Assembly: GCF_003010915.2 (NCBI RefSeq)
Contig: NZ_CP028426.1
Span: forward strand, 558,001 to 622,000
Length of the DNA stretch: 64,000 bases
Origin: Gulosibacter molinativorax
Lineage (GTDB): Bacteria > Actinomycetota > Actinomycetes > Actinomycetales > Microbacteriaceae
Direction: 5' to 3'
Position 1 is the first letter of the stretch. Every line of letters starts with the position of its first letter. This document shows positions 26,297 to 34,986 of the stretch, piece after piece. Below the pieces are notes generated by a model. It was not told the origin of the DNA, made no database searches, and worked only from the letters and a program-made list of their open reading frames with translations. A program made the position numbers and the translations under genes.

Positions 26297-28149
26297 TACT
26301 CCTTGGGGGTGCTTGTGCCCGCGTACATGCCCTCAATGACGTCCGCGTAGCGTTCGAGCGCGACGTGACGCTTCAGGGAGAGCTTCGGCGTCAGCGTGCC
26401 GTCCTCCACCGTGAACGGCTTGTCGAGGATTTCGAACTTGCGAATCGACTCGGCGCGCGACACCGAGCGATTGGCGCGGTCGATGAGCGACTGGATGTGC
26501 TCGCGAACCGTCGGGTGCTTCGATGCCTCGGTGAGCGACATATTCGGGTTGAGCCCCTGCAGCTCGAGCCACTTCGGCAGCATCTCGGGGTCGAGAGTGA
26601 CGATGGCCGCGACGAACGGGCGGCCGTCGCCGACCACCATGCACTCGCCGACGATCCCGTCCGCACGAACCTGGTCCTCGAACATTGCAGGGGCGACGTT
26701 CTTGCCGCCCGCGGTCACGATGATGTCCTTCTTGCGACCTGTGATCGTGATGTAGCCCTCGTGATCGAGCTGACCAATGTCGCCCGTGTGGAACCAACCG
26801 TCCTCGGTGAACGCATCCTTGGTGGCCTCGGGGTTGTGCCAGTACTCGCGGAAGACGTTGACGCCCTTGGTGAGGATCTCGCCGTCCTCGGCGATTCGGA
26901 CGCCGCAGCCGGGCAGGGGCGGTCCGACGGTGCCAATCTTGAACGCGCCCGGCAGGTTGACCGACACCGGCGCGGTCGTCTCGGTCAGGCCGTAGCCCTC
27001 GAGCACCTGCACCCCGAGCGCACGGTAGAAGTGGCCTAGGAACAGCCCGAGCGGAGCCGAGCCGGAGACAGCATGGCGCACGTTGCCGCCGAGCGTCTCG
27101 CGCAGCTTCGAGAACACGAGCTTGTCGAAGAGCTTGTACTGCAGCTTGAGGCCGAGGGGCACCTTGCCCTCGTCCGTTGCACGCGACCACGCGACGCCCA
27201 CCTTGACCGCGCGCATGAAGATCTTCTCCTTGCCACCCGAGGCAGCCTTCTGCAGCGCCGAGTTGTAGACCTTCTCGAAGACGCGCGGGACGGCGAGAAG
27301 GAATGTCGGCTTGAACGAGCCAAGCGCGGGCACGAGCTGGGTCGTGTCGCCCTGGTGGCCGACTCGGACGCCGTAGGCGACGCCGATGACGGAAATGAGG
27401 CGCGCGAAGACGTGGGCGAGCGTCACAAACATCAGCGTGGATGCGCCCTCCCAAGCGACAACATCACGCAGCGGGTGCTCGATGTTGCGAGCGAGCTCGA
27501 CAAAATTGGAGTGGGTGAGGACCGTGCCCTTGGGGCGACCAGTGGTGCCCGCGGTGTAAATGAGTGTCGCGACATCGTCGCCGTTCGCGTGCGAGCGCGC
27601 GGCCTCGAGCTGTTCGTCCGAGACTGACTTGCCGTCCGCGATGAGCTGGTCGAGTGCGCCGTCCTCAAGCACCCAGTGCCAGCGCAGTTCGGGCTTCTCG
27701 CCCTCGATCTCCGTATAGCGGGCGTCAAGTTTGTGTGTCTGTGTGATGAGTCCCTGGGCACTCGAATCGCGCAAAATCCAATCAAGCTGCGAAGACGAGT
27801 TGGTCTCGTACACGGGCACCATGACCGCGCCGGCGTACCAAAGTGCGAAGTCGACGAGGGTCCATTCGTAGCTCGTCGAGCAGATGAAGGCGATGTGGGT
27901 TCCCGGCGTCACGCCGGCATTAATAAAGCCCTTGGCGATCGCGCGAACGTCGGTGGTGAACTGCTGTGCCGTGATATCGCGCCAGCCTTCACCCTCCGGA
28001 ACGGCGAAGAGCGCTCGATTCGGAGTGCGCTCAACACGTGATTCCAGCAAGTCGGTCACGTTGAGCTGCGGCGCGGGCTCCGCCACAGCCGGTGTGATCC
28101 ACTCGCGAACGGCGCCGTCAGTGTGTGCGGTGGCCTGCGATTGGGTCAT
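26296..28149 (-). CDS. Long-chain fatty acyl-CoA ligase (FadD15-like)
   Basis: 617 residues of the AMP-binding (ANL) superfamily. P-loop-like TLIYTAGTTGRPKGT, the core YGLTETTAPVS, the adenylate-binding GWFHTGDIG and the C-terminal GRKKDIIVTAGGKNVAP are all present. It activates long-chain fatty acids to CoA esters at the membrane for lipid synthesis or degradation. The family member at the same place in M. tuberculosis is fadD15 (Rv2187). A GGAAGG ribosome binding site lies about 9 bases before the ATG. Upstream, the palindrome GCGACA-TCCT-TGTCGC could serve as operator. It is divergent from the acyltransferase gene, with which it may share a lipid role. Confidence 0.92.
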   Translation of the reverse strand: MTQSQATAHTDGAVREWITPAVAEPAPQLNVTDLLESRVERTPNRALFAVPEGEGWRDITAQQFTTDVRAIAKGFINAGVTPGTHIAFICSTSYEWTLVDFALWYAGAVMVPVYETNSSSQLDWILRDSSAQGLITQTHKLDARYTEIEGEKPELRWHWVLEDGALDQLIADGKSVSDEQLEAARSHANGDDVATLIYTAGTTGRPKGTVLTHSNFVELARNIEHPLRDVVAWEGASTLMFVTLAHVFARLISVIGVAYGVRVGHQGDTTQLVPALGSFKPTFLLAVPRVFEKVYNSALQKAASGGKEKIFMRAVKVGVAWSRATDEGKVPLGLKLQYKLFDKLVFSKLRETLGGNVRHAVSGSAPLGLFLGHFYRALGVQVLEGYGLTETTAPVSVNLPGAFKIGTVGPPLPGCGVRIAEDGEILTKGVNVFREYWHNPEATKDAFTEDGWFHTGDIGQLDHEGYITITGRKKDIIVTAGGKNVAPAMFEDQVRADGIVGECMVVGDGRPFVAAIVTLDPEMLPKWLELQGLNPNMSLTEASKHPTVREHIQSLIDRANRSVSRAESIRKFEILDKPFTVEDGTLTPKLSLKRHVALERYADVIEGMYAGTSTPKE

Positions 28150-28185
28150 GAGTAGGGGCCTTCCATCGTTGGATCCTTAGAGGAC

Positions 28186-28201
28186 GCGACATCCTTGTCG
28201 C
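28186..28201. promoter_or_regulatory. Perfect palindrome in the acyl-CoA ligase promoter region
   Basis: GCGACA-TCCT-TGTCGC, 37-52 bases upstream of the ligase ATG. On the minus strand it lies between TTGCGA (28204-28199) and TAAGGA (28179-28174), where a repressor would block RNA polymerase. The spacer of 19 is long, so this is tentative. Confidence 0.35.
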
Positions 28202-28377
28202 AAGTGAGAACCATATGCGGGAGTGTGCGCTCACCGCGGTATTTCTATCTTAGATGTCCAATTTTGCAGGAGCCGTGTATTGCCAAAATCGTAGTGAATG
28301 TGTCATAAGGCGCAACTGAGCACTGGCCGGTGCATTCGCTAGGTATGATGTGAGTCGCTCGACTGGAGGATTCGCGT

Positions 28378-29070
28378 ATGTTCTATTGGCTGCTCAAGCA
28401 CCTCGTTGCTGGACCGGCGGCGCGGCGACTCTTCCCGACCGTCATAGAGGGCGCCAAGAACATCCCTGACAAGGGCGCGGTGATCCTCGCATCCAATCAC
28501 CTGTCGGTCATCGACTCCTTTATCCTTCCCCTCGTCATCAAGCGGCGCGTGAACTTCCTCGCGAAGTCGGAATACTTCACGGGCAAGGGCTTCAAGGGCG
28601 CCGTCAGCCGCTGGTTCTTTACCTCGACCGGCATGATCCCGATGGATCGCTCAGGCGGCAAGGCGTCGGAGAGTTCGCTGCAGACGGGTCTGGAGGTGCT
28701 CGAGCGCAAGGGCTGCCTCGGCATTTATCCCGAGGGTACCCGCAGTCCGGATGCGCGGCTCTATCGCGGGCGCACCGGCATCGCACGCATGGTGCTTGAG
28801 GCCAAGACGAACATCCTGGTAGTGCCCGTCGTGATGGTCGACACCGAGAAGATCCTGCCGATTGGTGCCAAGCGCCCGAAGATCGGCACGGAGATCGGCA
28901 TCCGGATCGGCGAGCCGATCGACTTCTCGCGATATCGTGGGATGCACACGAACCGGTTTATCCTCCGCTCGGTCACGGACGAGATCATGTCCGAGATCGC
29001 GGCACTGTCGGATCAGGAATACGCCGACGTGTACGCTTCGAAGCTCCGTAAGGCACTCCCGAGCAATTAG
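28378..29070 (+). CDS. 1-acyl-sn-glycerol-3-phosphate acyltransferase (PlsC family)
   Basis: 230 residues. The acyltransferase signature HxxxxD is H41 and D46 in SNHLSVID; the second motif is YPEGTRS (117-123) and the third is IVPVVMVDT-like VVPVVMVD. The family adds the second acyl chain to lysophosphatidic acid during phospholipid synthesis; related members acylate other glycerolipids. Rv2182c occupies the same place in M. tuberculosis. A good GGAGG (28363-28367) precedes the ATG. It is followed after 86 bases by the DAHP synthase gene. Confidence 0.9.
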   Translation: MFYWLLKHLVAGPAARRLFPTVIEGAKNIPDKGAVILASNHLSVIDSFILPLVIKRRVNFLAKSEYFTGKGFKGAVSRWFFTSTGMIPMDRSGGKASESSLQTGLEVLERKGCLGIYPEGTRSPDARLYRGRTGIARMVLEAKTNILVVPVVMVDTEKILPIGAKRPKIGTEIGIRIGEPIDFSRYRGMHTNRFILRSVTDEIMSEIAALSDQEYADVYASKLRKALPSN

Positions 29071-29156
29071 GGGAGCGCAATTACGGTCAGGAATAACGCT
29101 GGCGTCTGCCTGCGTTAAGACAACGACAACTACACCACCACAGAAGTACGAGAATT

Positions 29157-30554
29157 ATGACTATTACCCAGCAGCTCCAGCAACAGGTGAGTGCGGCAGC
29201 AGGTCTCGATAACTGGCGCGAACTTCCGATCCGTCAGCAGCCGACCTGGCCCGATCCTGAGGCTGCGAACTATGTGGTGAATGAGCTGGCCAAGCGCCCG
29301 CCGCTCGTATTTGCGGGCGAGGTCGACCGCCTTCGCGATCGCCTCGCGCAGGCCGCAGCCGGAAACGCGTTCGTGCTCCAGGGCGGCGACTGCGCCGAGA
29401 CCTTCTCTGGCGCAACCGCGGACAAGATTCGGGGCCGGGTTTCGACCATCCTGCAGATGGCGCTCGTGCTGACCTACGGCGCATCCATGCCGGTCATCAA
29501 AATGGGTCGCATGGCTGGCCAGTTCGCGAAGCCGCGCTCGAAGGACACCGAGACGCGCGACGGCGTGACGCTTCCCGCCTACCGCGGCGACATCGTGAAC
29601 GACTTCGCGTTCACCGAAGAGGCGCGCACGCCAAACCCGCAACGCATGATGGACGGCTACCACGTATCGTCCTCGACGCTGAACCTGATCCGTGCCTTCA
29701 CGACCGGGGGATTCGCCGACATGCGCGAGGTGCACTCGTGGAACAAGGGCTTCGCGGCGAACCCCGCGAACGCTCGCTACGACCTCATGGCGCGCGAGAT
29801 CGACCGCGCGCTGAAGTTCATGACGGCCACCGGTGCCGACTTCGAGGCGCTCAAGGAGGTCGAATTCTACATTGGTCACGAGGGGCTGCTGCTCGAATAT
29901 GAGCGGGCCCTGACCAGGATCGACTCCCGCACGCAGCTGCCGTACGACACCTCGGCACACTTCATCTGGATCGGCGAGCGCACCCGCGACCTCGACGAAG
30001 CCCACATGGACTTCTTCTCGCGTGTTCGCAACCCGATCGGCGTGAAGCTCGGCCCGACGACCGACGTCGAGACGATGAAGCGCATCATCGACAAGCTCGA
30101 CCCCGAGCGCGAGCCGGGTCGCCTGACGTTCATTACCCGCATGGGTGCGCAGAAGATCGGGGATGTGCTGCCCAGCCTCCTCGAGGCCATCAAGGCAGAG
30201 GACGCCACCCCGCTGTGGATCACGGACCCGATGCACGGCAACGGGTTCACGACCGAGCGCGGCTACAAGACGCGTCGTTTCGACGATGTCGTGACCGAGG
30301 TGAAGGGATTCTTCTCGGCGCACAAGGAAGCTGGTACCCACCCGGGCGGCATCCACATCGAGCTCACGGGCGACGATGTCACCGAGTGCCTGGGCGGTTC
30401 GGAAGAGATCGACGAGGCGGCGCTCGAGACCCGTTACGAGTCGCTGTGCGACCCGCGACTCAACCACATGCAGTCGCTCGAGCTCGCGTTCCTCGTGGCT
30501 GAGCTCTTGCAGGAGTTTCCGAAGGCCGAGGTCGACGGCCAGGACAACTGGTAG
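29157..30554 (+). CDS. aroG: Class II 3-deoxy-7-phosphoheptulonate (DAHP) synthase
   Basis: 465 residues of the plant-like type II DAHP synthase family (AroG/Rv2178c type): FVLQGGDCAETF with metal ligand C79, RMAGQFAKPRS, GYHVSSSTLN, HEGLLLEYE, DPMHGNGFTT and HIELTGDDVTECLGG. It condenses phosphoenolpyruvate and erythrose 4-phosphate, the first step of aromatic amino acid synthesis. The gene has its own likely promoter in the 86-base gap after the acyltransferase gene. A 14-bp repeat array and a perfect hairpin separate it from the convergent kinase gene. Confidence 0.95.
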   Translation: MTITQQLQQQVSAAAGLDNWRELPIRQQPTWPDPEAANYVVNELAKRPPLVFAGEVDRLRDRLAQAAAGNAFVLQGGDCAETFSGATADKIRGRVSTILQMALVLTYGASMPVIKMGRMAGQFAKPRSKDTETRDGVTLPAYRGDIVNDFAFTEEARTPNPQRMMDGYHVSSSTLNLIRAFTTGGFADMREVHSWNKGFAANPANARYDLMAREIDRALKFMTATGADFEALKEVEFYIGHEGLLLEYERALTRIDSRTQLPYDTSAHFIWIGERTRDLDEAHMDFFSRVRNPIGVKLGPTTDVETMKRIIDKLDPEREPGRLTFITRMGAQKIGDVLPSLLEAIKAEDATPLWITDPMHGNGFTTERGYKTRRFDDVVTEVKGFFSAHKEAGTHPGGIHIELTGDDVTECLGGSEEIDEAALETRYESLCDPRLNHMQSLELAFLVAELLQEFPKAEVDGQDNW

Positions 30555-30556
30555 GC

Positions 30557-30598
30557 CTGTCTAGACCAGCCTGGCTAGGACAGCCTGACTAGACCAGC
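30557..30598. repeat. Three tandem 14-bp repeats after aroG
   Basis: CTGTCTAGACCAGC (30557-30570), CTGGCTAGGACAGC (30571-30584) and CTGACTAGACCAGC (30585-30598) are head to tail, two bases after the aroG stop and ending exactly where the terminator hairpin starts. Each unit is itself a weak palindrome around CTAG. Confidence 0.85.
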
Positions 30599-30645
30599 AA
30601 CGAATTTGCCCTCCGGCGCGCAATGCGCCGGAGGGCAAATTCGTT
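30599..30645. terminator. Perfect 21-bp hairpin between convergent aroG and kinase genes
   Basis: Left arm 30599-30619 (AACGAATTTGCCCTCCGGCGC minus its last base is within the arm) and right arm 30625-30645 are exact reverse complements, loop GCAAT. The A/T-rich base with a GC-rich top suits bidirectional termination. Confidence 0.8.
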
Positions 30646-30697
30646 CGTGAAGCAGGATGCAGGATGCGCTACGGCGCCTGTGGCTACGTGGTCTGCG

Positions 30698-32725
30698 CTA
30701 CGGCGTCTCTGTCGGTGAGCGGACGATGGTCACGGTGCACTTGAAGCTAACCGTGCTGCTGCGCTCCGCCTCGGTCCCCGCACTTGGAGACTGCGAGGTG
30801 ACCTTGCAGGTGTCGAGCTCGTCATTATTGACGCTGTGCGAGACCTCAAACCCGGCACTCTCCAGGGAACCGATCGCCGACTTTGCGGTTGCACCCACCA
30901 CGTTCGGAATCTCGATCATCTCTGGGCCGAGGGACGTGACGAGGTCAATCGTGTCGCCCGGGCGAACGGGATCGGTGGTCGGGGTCTGACTCATCACGAC
31001 GCCGGCGGGGACGCTGGAGGAGTAGTCGGACCACGCCACGTTGGCGACGAGACCGGCCGCATCCAGTTCCTCAAATGCGATCGTCTGCCCGAGCCCCGTC
31101 ACATCGGGAACCGGGCCAGCGGAGACGACGAGTCGGATTGGCTCCTGCTCGGCCATCGTAACGGGCAGTGGCTCGCCGGACTCATCCGTGCCGTAGAGGA
31201 CGGTGCCCGCTTCCGACTCATCAAACTGCTGGACGTTCGTCGCCTCGTCGTAGGTGAACCCGGCCGTTTCGATCGCGGCCGCGGCATCCTTGACGGTCAT
31301 TCCCGACAGACCCGGCACGGTGAGAATCTGCGGGCCGGAGGAGATCACAAGATTAATCACCGAATCAGGCGCGAGACGCGTACCGGGGCCCGGGCTGGTC
31401 GACATGACCGTGCCCGACGGAATCTCGAGCGAACTCTCCTCAGTGACATCGCCGACGACGAAGCCCTGGGCCGCGATCTGCGCGGCGGCTTCGTCTTGGG
31501 TCGTGCCTTCGACAGCCGGTGCGGCGAGGTAGGAACCGGGGCCGTAGCCCTGCCACCAGCCGAGGAATCCGGCGAGTGCGACCAGCAGGGTGACGACGAA
31601 GGCGGCCACGAGTCCGGAGCGACGCTTCTGTCGGTTGATCCTCTCGAGTCGAACGGCCGCGAGCGGCGCGGGCGTGGAGTCCTCGGCCGCGTCCTCGCGA
31701 ATCGTCTCGACCGCATCCGCGCCGAGGACCTCGCCCACGGTAGAGGGATCGGTCGGGGTCGTGAGCTGTTCCCAGCCGGAATTCGTCGCGGGGTTGTGCG
31801 TCTCGGCGAGCAGCTGCGTGCCGGGCTCGGCCGGCGTGGGGACGAGGCGTGTCACGGGCGGCGCGGTGACGCCGTCCGATGCCGCGATGTCGCGCTCGGC
31901 CTGGCGGAGCGCCGCGAGCATCGCGCCGGCGTCGGCCGGGCGATCCTCGGGGTCGCGCTCGGTGGACCACACCACGAGGTCATCGAGCTCGCGGGGGAGA
32001 TCGGGTTGCTTTTCGCTCGGCGGTGGCACGTTGTCGTTCGCGTGGCGGTAGGCGATGTTGACCGGTTCCTCGCCGCGGTACGGCTGCTCGCCAACGAGCA
32101 TCTCGTACATCATGATCCCGGCCGAATAGATGTCGCTGCGGACGTCGGCCGTCCCCTTGGTGACGAGTTCCGGAGCGAGATATGCGATGGTGCCGAGCAG
32201 CACCGAGCCGGATGCGGTGTTCGAGGTGGCCGCGCGGGCGAGCCCGAAGTCGGAAAGTTTGATTCGGCCGTCGTCGGCGAGCAGCACGTTCTCGGGCTTG
32301 ATGTCGCGGTGGATGATGCCCTGGCGGTGGGCGACCTGGAGCCCCGCGAGGAGCGCATCCATGATGTCGATGGTTTGCTCGACTGTGAGCCGGTGGTGAT
32401 CGTGGAGGAGATCGCGCAGGGTGATGCCCGGGACGTACTCCATGACGATGTAGGCGAGGCCCTCATCCTCACCCTGGTCGTACACGTTCACCAGGTTTGG
32501 ATGCGCGAGGCGGGCGGCAGCGCGGGCCTCGCGAATGAATCGCTCGCGGAACGCGTCATCCGCGGCGAGGTGGTCGTGCATGATCTTGATCGCGACTCGA
32601 CGCTCGAGCCGCAGGTCGGTTGCGACGTACACGGTCGCCATGCCGCCTCGAGCGATAAGCGAGCGCACTTGATAGCGGCCGTCGATAAGACGTCCGATCA
32701 AAGTGTCCGGGTTGGCTGGGCTCAC
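30698..32725 (-). CDS. PASTA-domain Ser/Thr protein kinase at the pknL locus
   Basis: About 675 residues from GTG 32725 (SPANPDTLIGRLIDGRYQV), the usual distance from the kinase domain; an open frame to 32782 makes the start uncertain. Kinase domain about 17-280: ARGGMATVY, Lys47, HRDIKPEN with Asp141, DFG 159-161. One membrane helix about 370-391 and four extracellular PASTA repeats (about 399-670), the last with a Cys pair (DTCKV and FKCTV). PASTA kinases sense peptidoglycan precursors and phosphorylate division proteins. Neighbours match pknL (Rv2176) with Rv2175c and idsA2, though the M. tuberculosis PknL lacks PASTA repeats. Candidate substrates in this window include the FHA protein, the adjacent DNA-binding protein and DivIVA. 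Confidence 0.9.
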   Translation of the reverse strand: MSPANPDTLIGRLIDGRYQVRSLIARGGMATVYVATDLRLERRVAIKIMHDHLAADDAFRERFIREARAAARLAHPNLVNVYDQGEDEGLAYIVMEYVPGITLRDLLHDHHRLTVEQTIDIMDALLAGLQVAHRQGIIHRDIKPENVLLADDGRIKLSDFGLARAATSNTASGSVLLGTIAYLAPELVTKGTADVRSDIYSAGIMMYEMLVGEQPYRGEEPVNIAYRHANDNVPPPSEKQPDLPRELDDLVVWSTERDPEDRPADAGAMLAALRQAERDIAASDGVTAPPVTRLVPTPAEPGTQLLAETHNPATNSGWEQLTTPTDPSTVGEVLGADAVETIREDAAEDSTPAPLAAVRLERINRQKRRSGLVAAFVVTLLVALAGFLGWWQGYGPGSYLAAPAVEGTTQDEAAAQIAAQGFVVGDVTEESSLEIPSGTVMSTSPGPGTRLAPDSVINLVISSGPQILTVPGLSGMTVKDAAAAIETAGFTYDEATNVQQFDESEAGTVLYGTDESGEPLPVTMAEQEPIRLVVSAGPVPDVTGLGQTIAFEELDAAGLVANVAWSDYSSSVPAGVVMSQTPTTDPVRPGDTIDLVTSLGPEMIEIPNVVGATAKSAIGSLESAGFEVSHSVNNDELDTCKVTSQSPSAGTEAERSSTVSFKCTVTIVRSPTETP

Positions 32726-32815
32726 GGATTGCAGGTTAGCCGGTACGGCCACAAATAATCGACTGAAACTCCGAGGGTGCACGCAGGAGAGGCATTGATC
32801 TGCGAATATTGAAGG

Positions 32816-33160
32816 GTGTCAACGCAATACTCAACCACTGAATGGTTCACCCTCCCCGAAGCAGCGAAGGAGCTAGCAGTTTCTTCGGGACGACTCCACC
32901 GCCTCCTTGAAGAGCGGTACCTTCTCGCGGTCAAACACGAAGGCGAGCTTCGCATCCCGCAGGCGTTTATTCGAAACGGCGAGCCGCTGGCCGGCCTGCG
33001 CGGCACCTTGACGCTGCTCGCCGATCACGGCGTCGTCGACCACGAGGCAATGGAGTGGCTCCTCAGCGAGGACGACGTGTTGGGCGTTACCCCGACGCAG
33101 GCGCTGCAGGAGGGTCGGAAGTCTTCCGTGCGCCGCTCGGTGCAGCTCCTCGCGATCTAG
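32816..33160 (+). CDS. Rv2175c-like DNA-binding protein
   Basis: 114 residues. The N-terminal half (WFTLPEAAKELAVSSGRLHRLLEERYLLAV) is a winged helix-turn-helix as in Rv2175c, a DNA-binding protein phosphorylated by PknL in M. tuberculosis. The gene is divergent from the kinase gene, as in mycobacteria. GTG 32816 follows GAAGG very closely, and AATATT lies a few bases upstream, so a nearly leaderless start is possible. The last 21 bases including the stop codon are repeated 31 bases further on. Confidence 0.8.
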   Translation: MSTQYSTTEWFTLPEAAKELAVSSGRLHRLLEERYLLAVKHEGELRIPQAFIRNGEPLAGLRGTLTLLADHGVVDHEAMEWLLSEDDVLGVTPTQALQEGRKSSVRRSVQLLAI

Positions 33161-33191
33161 CCGGATCGCCGTGCAGCTCCTCGCGATCTAG
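33140..33191. repeat. 21-bp direct repeat containing the stop codon of the Rv2175c-like gene
   Basis: The 21-mer beginning GTGCAGCTCCTCGCGATCTA occurs at 33140-33160 and 33171-33191. The first copy encodes the last residues VQLLAI and TAG; a third, degenerate copy (CTCGAAATCTAG) lies at about 33205-33216 and provides the stop codon of the convergent gene. Confidence 0.9.
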
Positions 33192-33213
33192 CTGCTATCG
33201 AGCCGCTCGAAAT

Positions 33214-34302
33214 CTAGTGCTCGCGGCGGGCGGCAGCGGTCGCGAGCTTGCGGAAGTGCTCGCGGGTGCGCTCGTCCAGGTCGATCTCGGCCATGGCAGC
33301 GAGCGCCTCGTCGAGCCAGCGCTGGATGTGCGCCTCGACGGCATCCAGCGCGCCGGTGTCGCGAATCGCATCCTGCATCCGGGCAATCTCGTCGGCGGTA
33401 AGGTCTGCCGCACCGAGCCGTGCTTCGAAGAACGCGCGCGTCTCGTCGTCGGCGCGCTGATCAACCTCCGCGATGATGAGCGTCCGCTTGCCTTCGCGCA
33501 GATCGTCACCCGAGGGCTTGCCCGTGATGCTTTCGTCGCCGAAGACGCTGAGCACGTCGTCGCGGACCTGGAACGCGAGGCCGAGGGGGAGTCCCATCGC
33601 GCGGATGTGCCCGACGAGTTGGTCGTCTGCCCCCGCCAGCCGGGCGCCGATGACGAGCGGCGCCTCGACCGAGTAGCTCGCGGATTTTGCGGCCGCGATC
33701 GCGATGGCACGGTCGGCTCGTTCGTCACGCGCGATCTGCTGCCAGGCGAGTTCGGCCACGACGTCAAGGTACTGTCCGGCGGTGACCTCGGTGCGCATCC
33801 GCGAGAACTCCGCGATCGCGGCCTGGCCTCGACTCGTGCGCACGTGGCTGGCCGCCTCGAGGCGGAGGTCGTCGCTCCACATTAGGAGGAGGTCGCCCGC
33901 GAGGATTGCGGCGGACAGACCGAAGTGTTCGGGGTCGCCGACCCAGCCTGCCTCGTGGTGCTTTCCCTCGAAGGCGCGATGCATTGAGGGCTTGCCCCGT
34001 CGCGTGTCTGATCGGTCGAGAATGTCGTCGTGAGCGAGCGCCGCCGCGTGGAAGAGCTCGAGCGCGGTCGCCGCGTCGACCACGGCGCGGCCGAGATCTG
34101 GGTCGGTCGCCGTGCGGGGCATCCGTGCACCCGCCGCAAGAAATCGAGCTCGCGTACGCTTTCCGCCCGCAGTGAACGCCACAAGCTGGTCCATCAGCGC
34201 GTCGAGTTCAGGGTTCAGAGCACGCAGCTGCGGGCGACGTTCGGCAAAGAGCGCGTCGAGTCGGGCGGACACAGATTCTACGAGGGGCAGACTTTCAGGC
34301 AC
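33214..34302 (-). CDS. Polyprenyl diphosphate synthase (IdsA-like)
   Basis: 362 residues. First aspartate-rich motif DDILD at 92-96 preceded by AHD, with RRGKPSMHRA after it; the second motif is QVRDDVLSVFGDES near residue 247; GGKRTR at 46-51 binds diphosphate. The family makes geranylgeranyl or related diphosphates for quinone, carotenoid or lipid carriers; chain length is not predictable by eye. idsA2 (Rv2173) is the counterpart in M. tuberculosis. The start is GTG 34302 next to AGGGA with TATAAG just upstream, so a very short leader is likely. Confidence 0.88.
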   Translation of the reverse strand: MPESLPLVESVSARLDALFAERRPQLRALNPELDALMDQLVAFTAGGKRTRARFLAAGARMPRTATDPDLGRAVVDAATALELFHAAALAHDDILDRSDTRRGKPSMHRAFEGKHHEAGWVGDPEHFGLSAAILAGDLLLMWSDDLRLEAASHVRTSRGQAAIAEFSRMRTEVTAGQYLDVVAELAWQQIARDERADRAIAIAAAKSASYSVEAPLVIGARLAGADDQLVGHIRAMGLPLGLAFQVRDDVLSVFGDESITGKPSGDDLREGKRTLIIAEVDQRADDETRAFFEARLGAADLTADEIARMQDAIRDTGALDAVEAHIQRWLDEALAAMAEIDLDERTREHFRKLATAAARREH

Positions 34303-34355
34303 TCCCTAACCTTATAAGGGTGGGAGGCCTACAATAGAGAGTCAGGGTTATTACC

Positions 34356-34371
34356 GCGGGAATCATCCCGC
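34356..34371 (+). repeat. Small hairpin in the leader of the DUF3040 gene
   Basis: GCGGGA-ATCA-TCCCGC, 16 bases before the ATG. A -10-like TACAAT is at 34330-34335, so the hairpin would lie in the mRNA leader. Confidence 0.45.
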
Positions 34372-34387
34372 AGAGTGCGAGGGAATC

Positions 34388-34792
34388 ATGGCACTGTCGG
34401 AGCAGGAACAGCGTTTGCTGGAGGAGATGGAGCGCAGTCTCTATCAAAACGACGCAGATGTGGTGTCCACCACGCCCAAGGGTGGTCCCGTCGTGTCCGC
34501 GAAGGCAGTGACGATCATTGTTCTCTCCGTGGTCGTCGGGCTCGGCATTGTTATCGGCGGCATGGCCTCCACGTACTGGTGGATCGGCCTTATCGGCTTC
34601 GTCGTAATGATCGCCGGCATCTTTTGGGCACTACGCGGCTCGAACAGCAGTGGCAAAGGGATGACGAGTGGTTCGTCCGCCGCCGGTCCGAGCGCTAGCA
34701 AGGGTTCGAGCGCCAAGCCGAGGAAGACTGGCGGCTCGTTCATGGACCGCGTTGAGGACCGCTGGGAGCGGCGCCAGGACGGCGAACTCTAG
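34388..34792 (+). CDS. DUF3040 family membrane protein
   Basis: 134 residues. The start MALSEQEQRLLEEMERSLYQNDADV is the signature of the actinobacterial DUF3040 family. Two membrane helices (about 38-58 and 62-82) are followed by a Ser/Gly-rich linker and a charged C-terminus (DRVEDRWERRQDGEL). The function is unknown; the gene lies directly upstream of mraZ in many actinobacteria (Rv2169c region), and a strong terminator separates it from the dcw cluster here. Confidence 0.88.
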   Translation: MALSEQEQRLLEEMERSLYQNDADVVSTTPKGGPVVSAKAVTIIVLSVVVGLGIVIGGMASTYWWIGLIGFVVMIAGIFWALRGSNSSGKGMTSGSSAAGPSASKGSSAKPRKTGGSFMDRVEDRWERRQDGEL

Positions 34793-34794
34793 CT

Positions 34795-34913
34795 CCTCCA
34801 CATCCCTCCCTTTCGCCTCGGGGTCGATCGTTTGATCGGCCCCGAGGCTTTTTTGTGCCCAAGATCCGACCCACCGAGGCCCGCGCCCGCGATTTCCCCT
34901 CCACATCCCTCCC
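34795..34913. repeat. 16-bp direct repeats flanking a terminator
   Basis: CCTCCACATCCCTCCC occurs at 34795-34810 and 34898-34913, on either side of the terminator after the DUF3040 gene. Confidence 0.8.
34815..34854 (+). terminator. Rho-independent terminator after the DUF3040 gene
   Basis: GCCTCGGGGTCGATC (34815-34829) pairs with 34834-34848 with a single G-U, loop GTTT, followed by six T (34849-34854). This is the clearest classical terminator of the window and insulates the dcw cluster. Confidence 0.92.
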
Positions 34914-34986
34914 CACTCTCTCAGCCAAGTGTTTTCAAGGGATTGTCAGGAAAAGCTTGGCCAAAAGGCGCGCAGACCCCTAGCGT

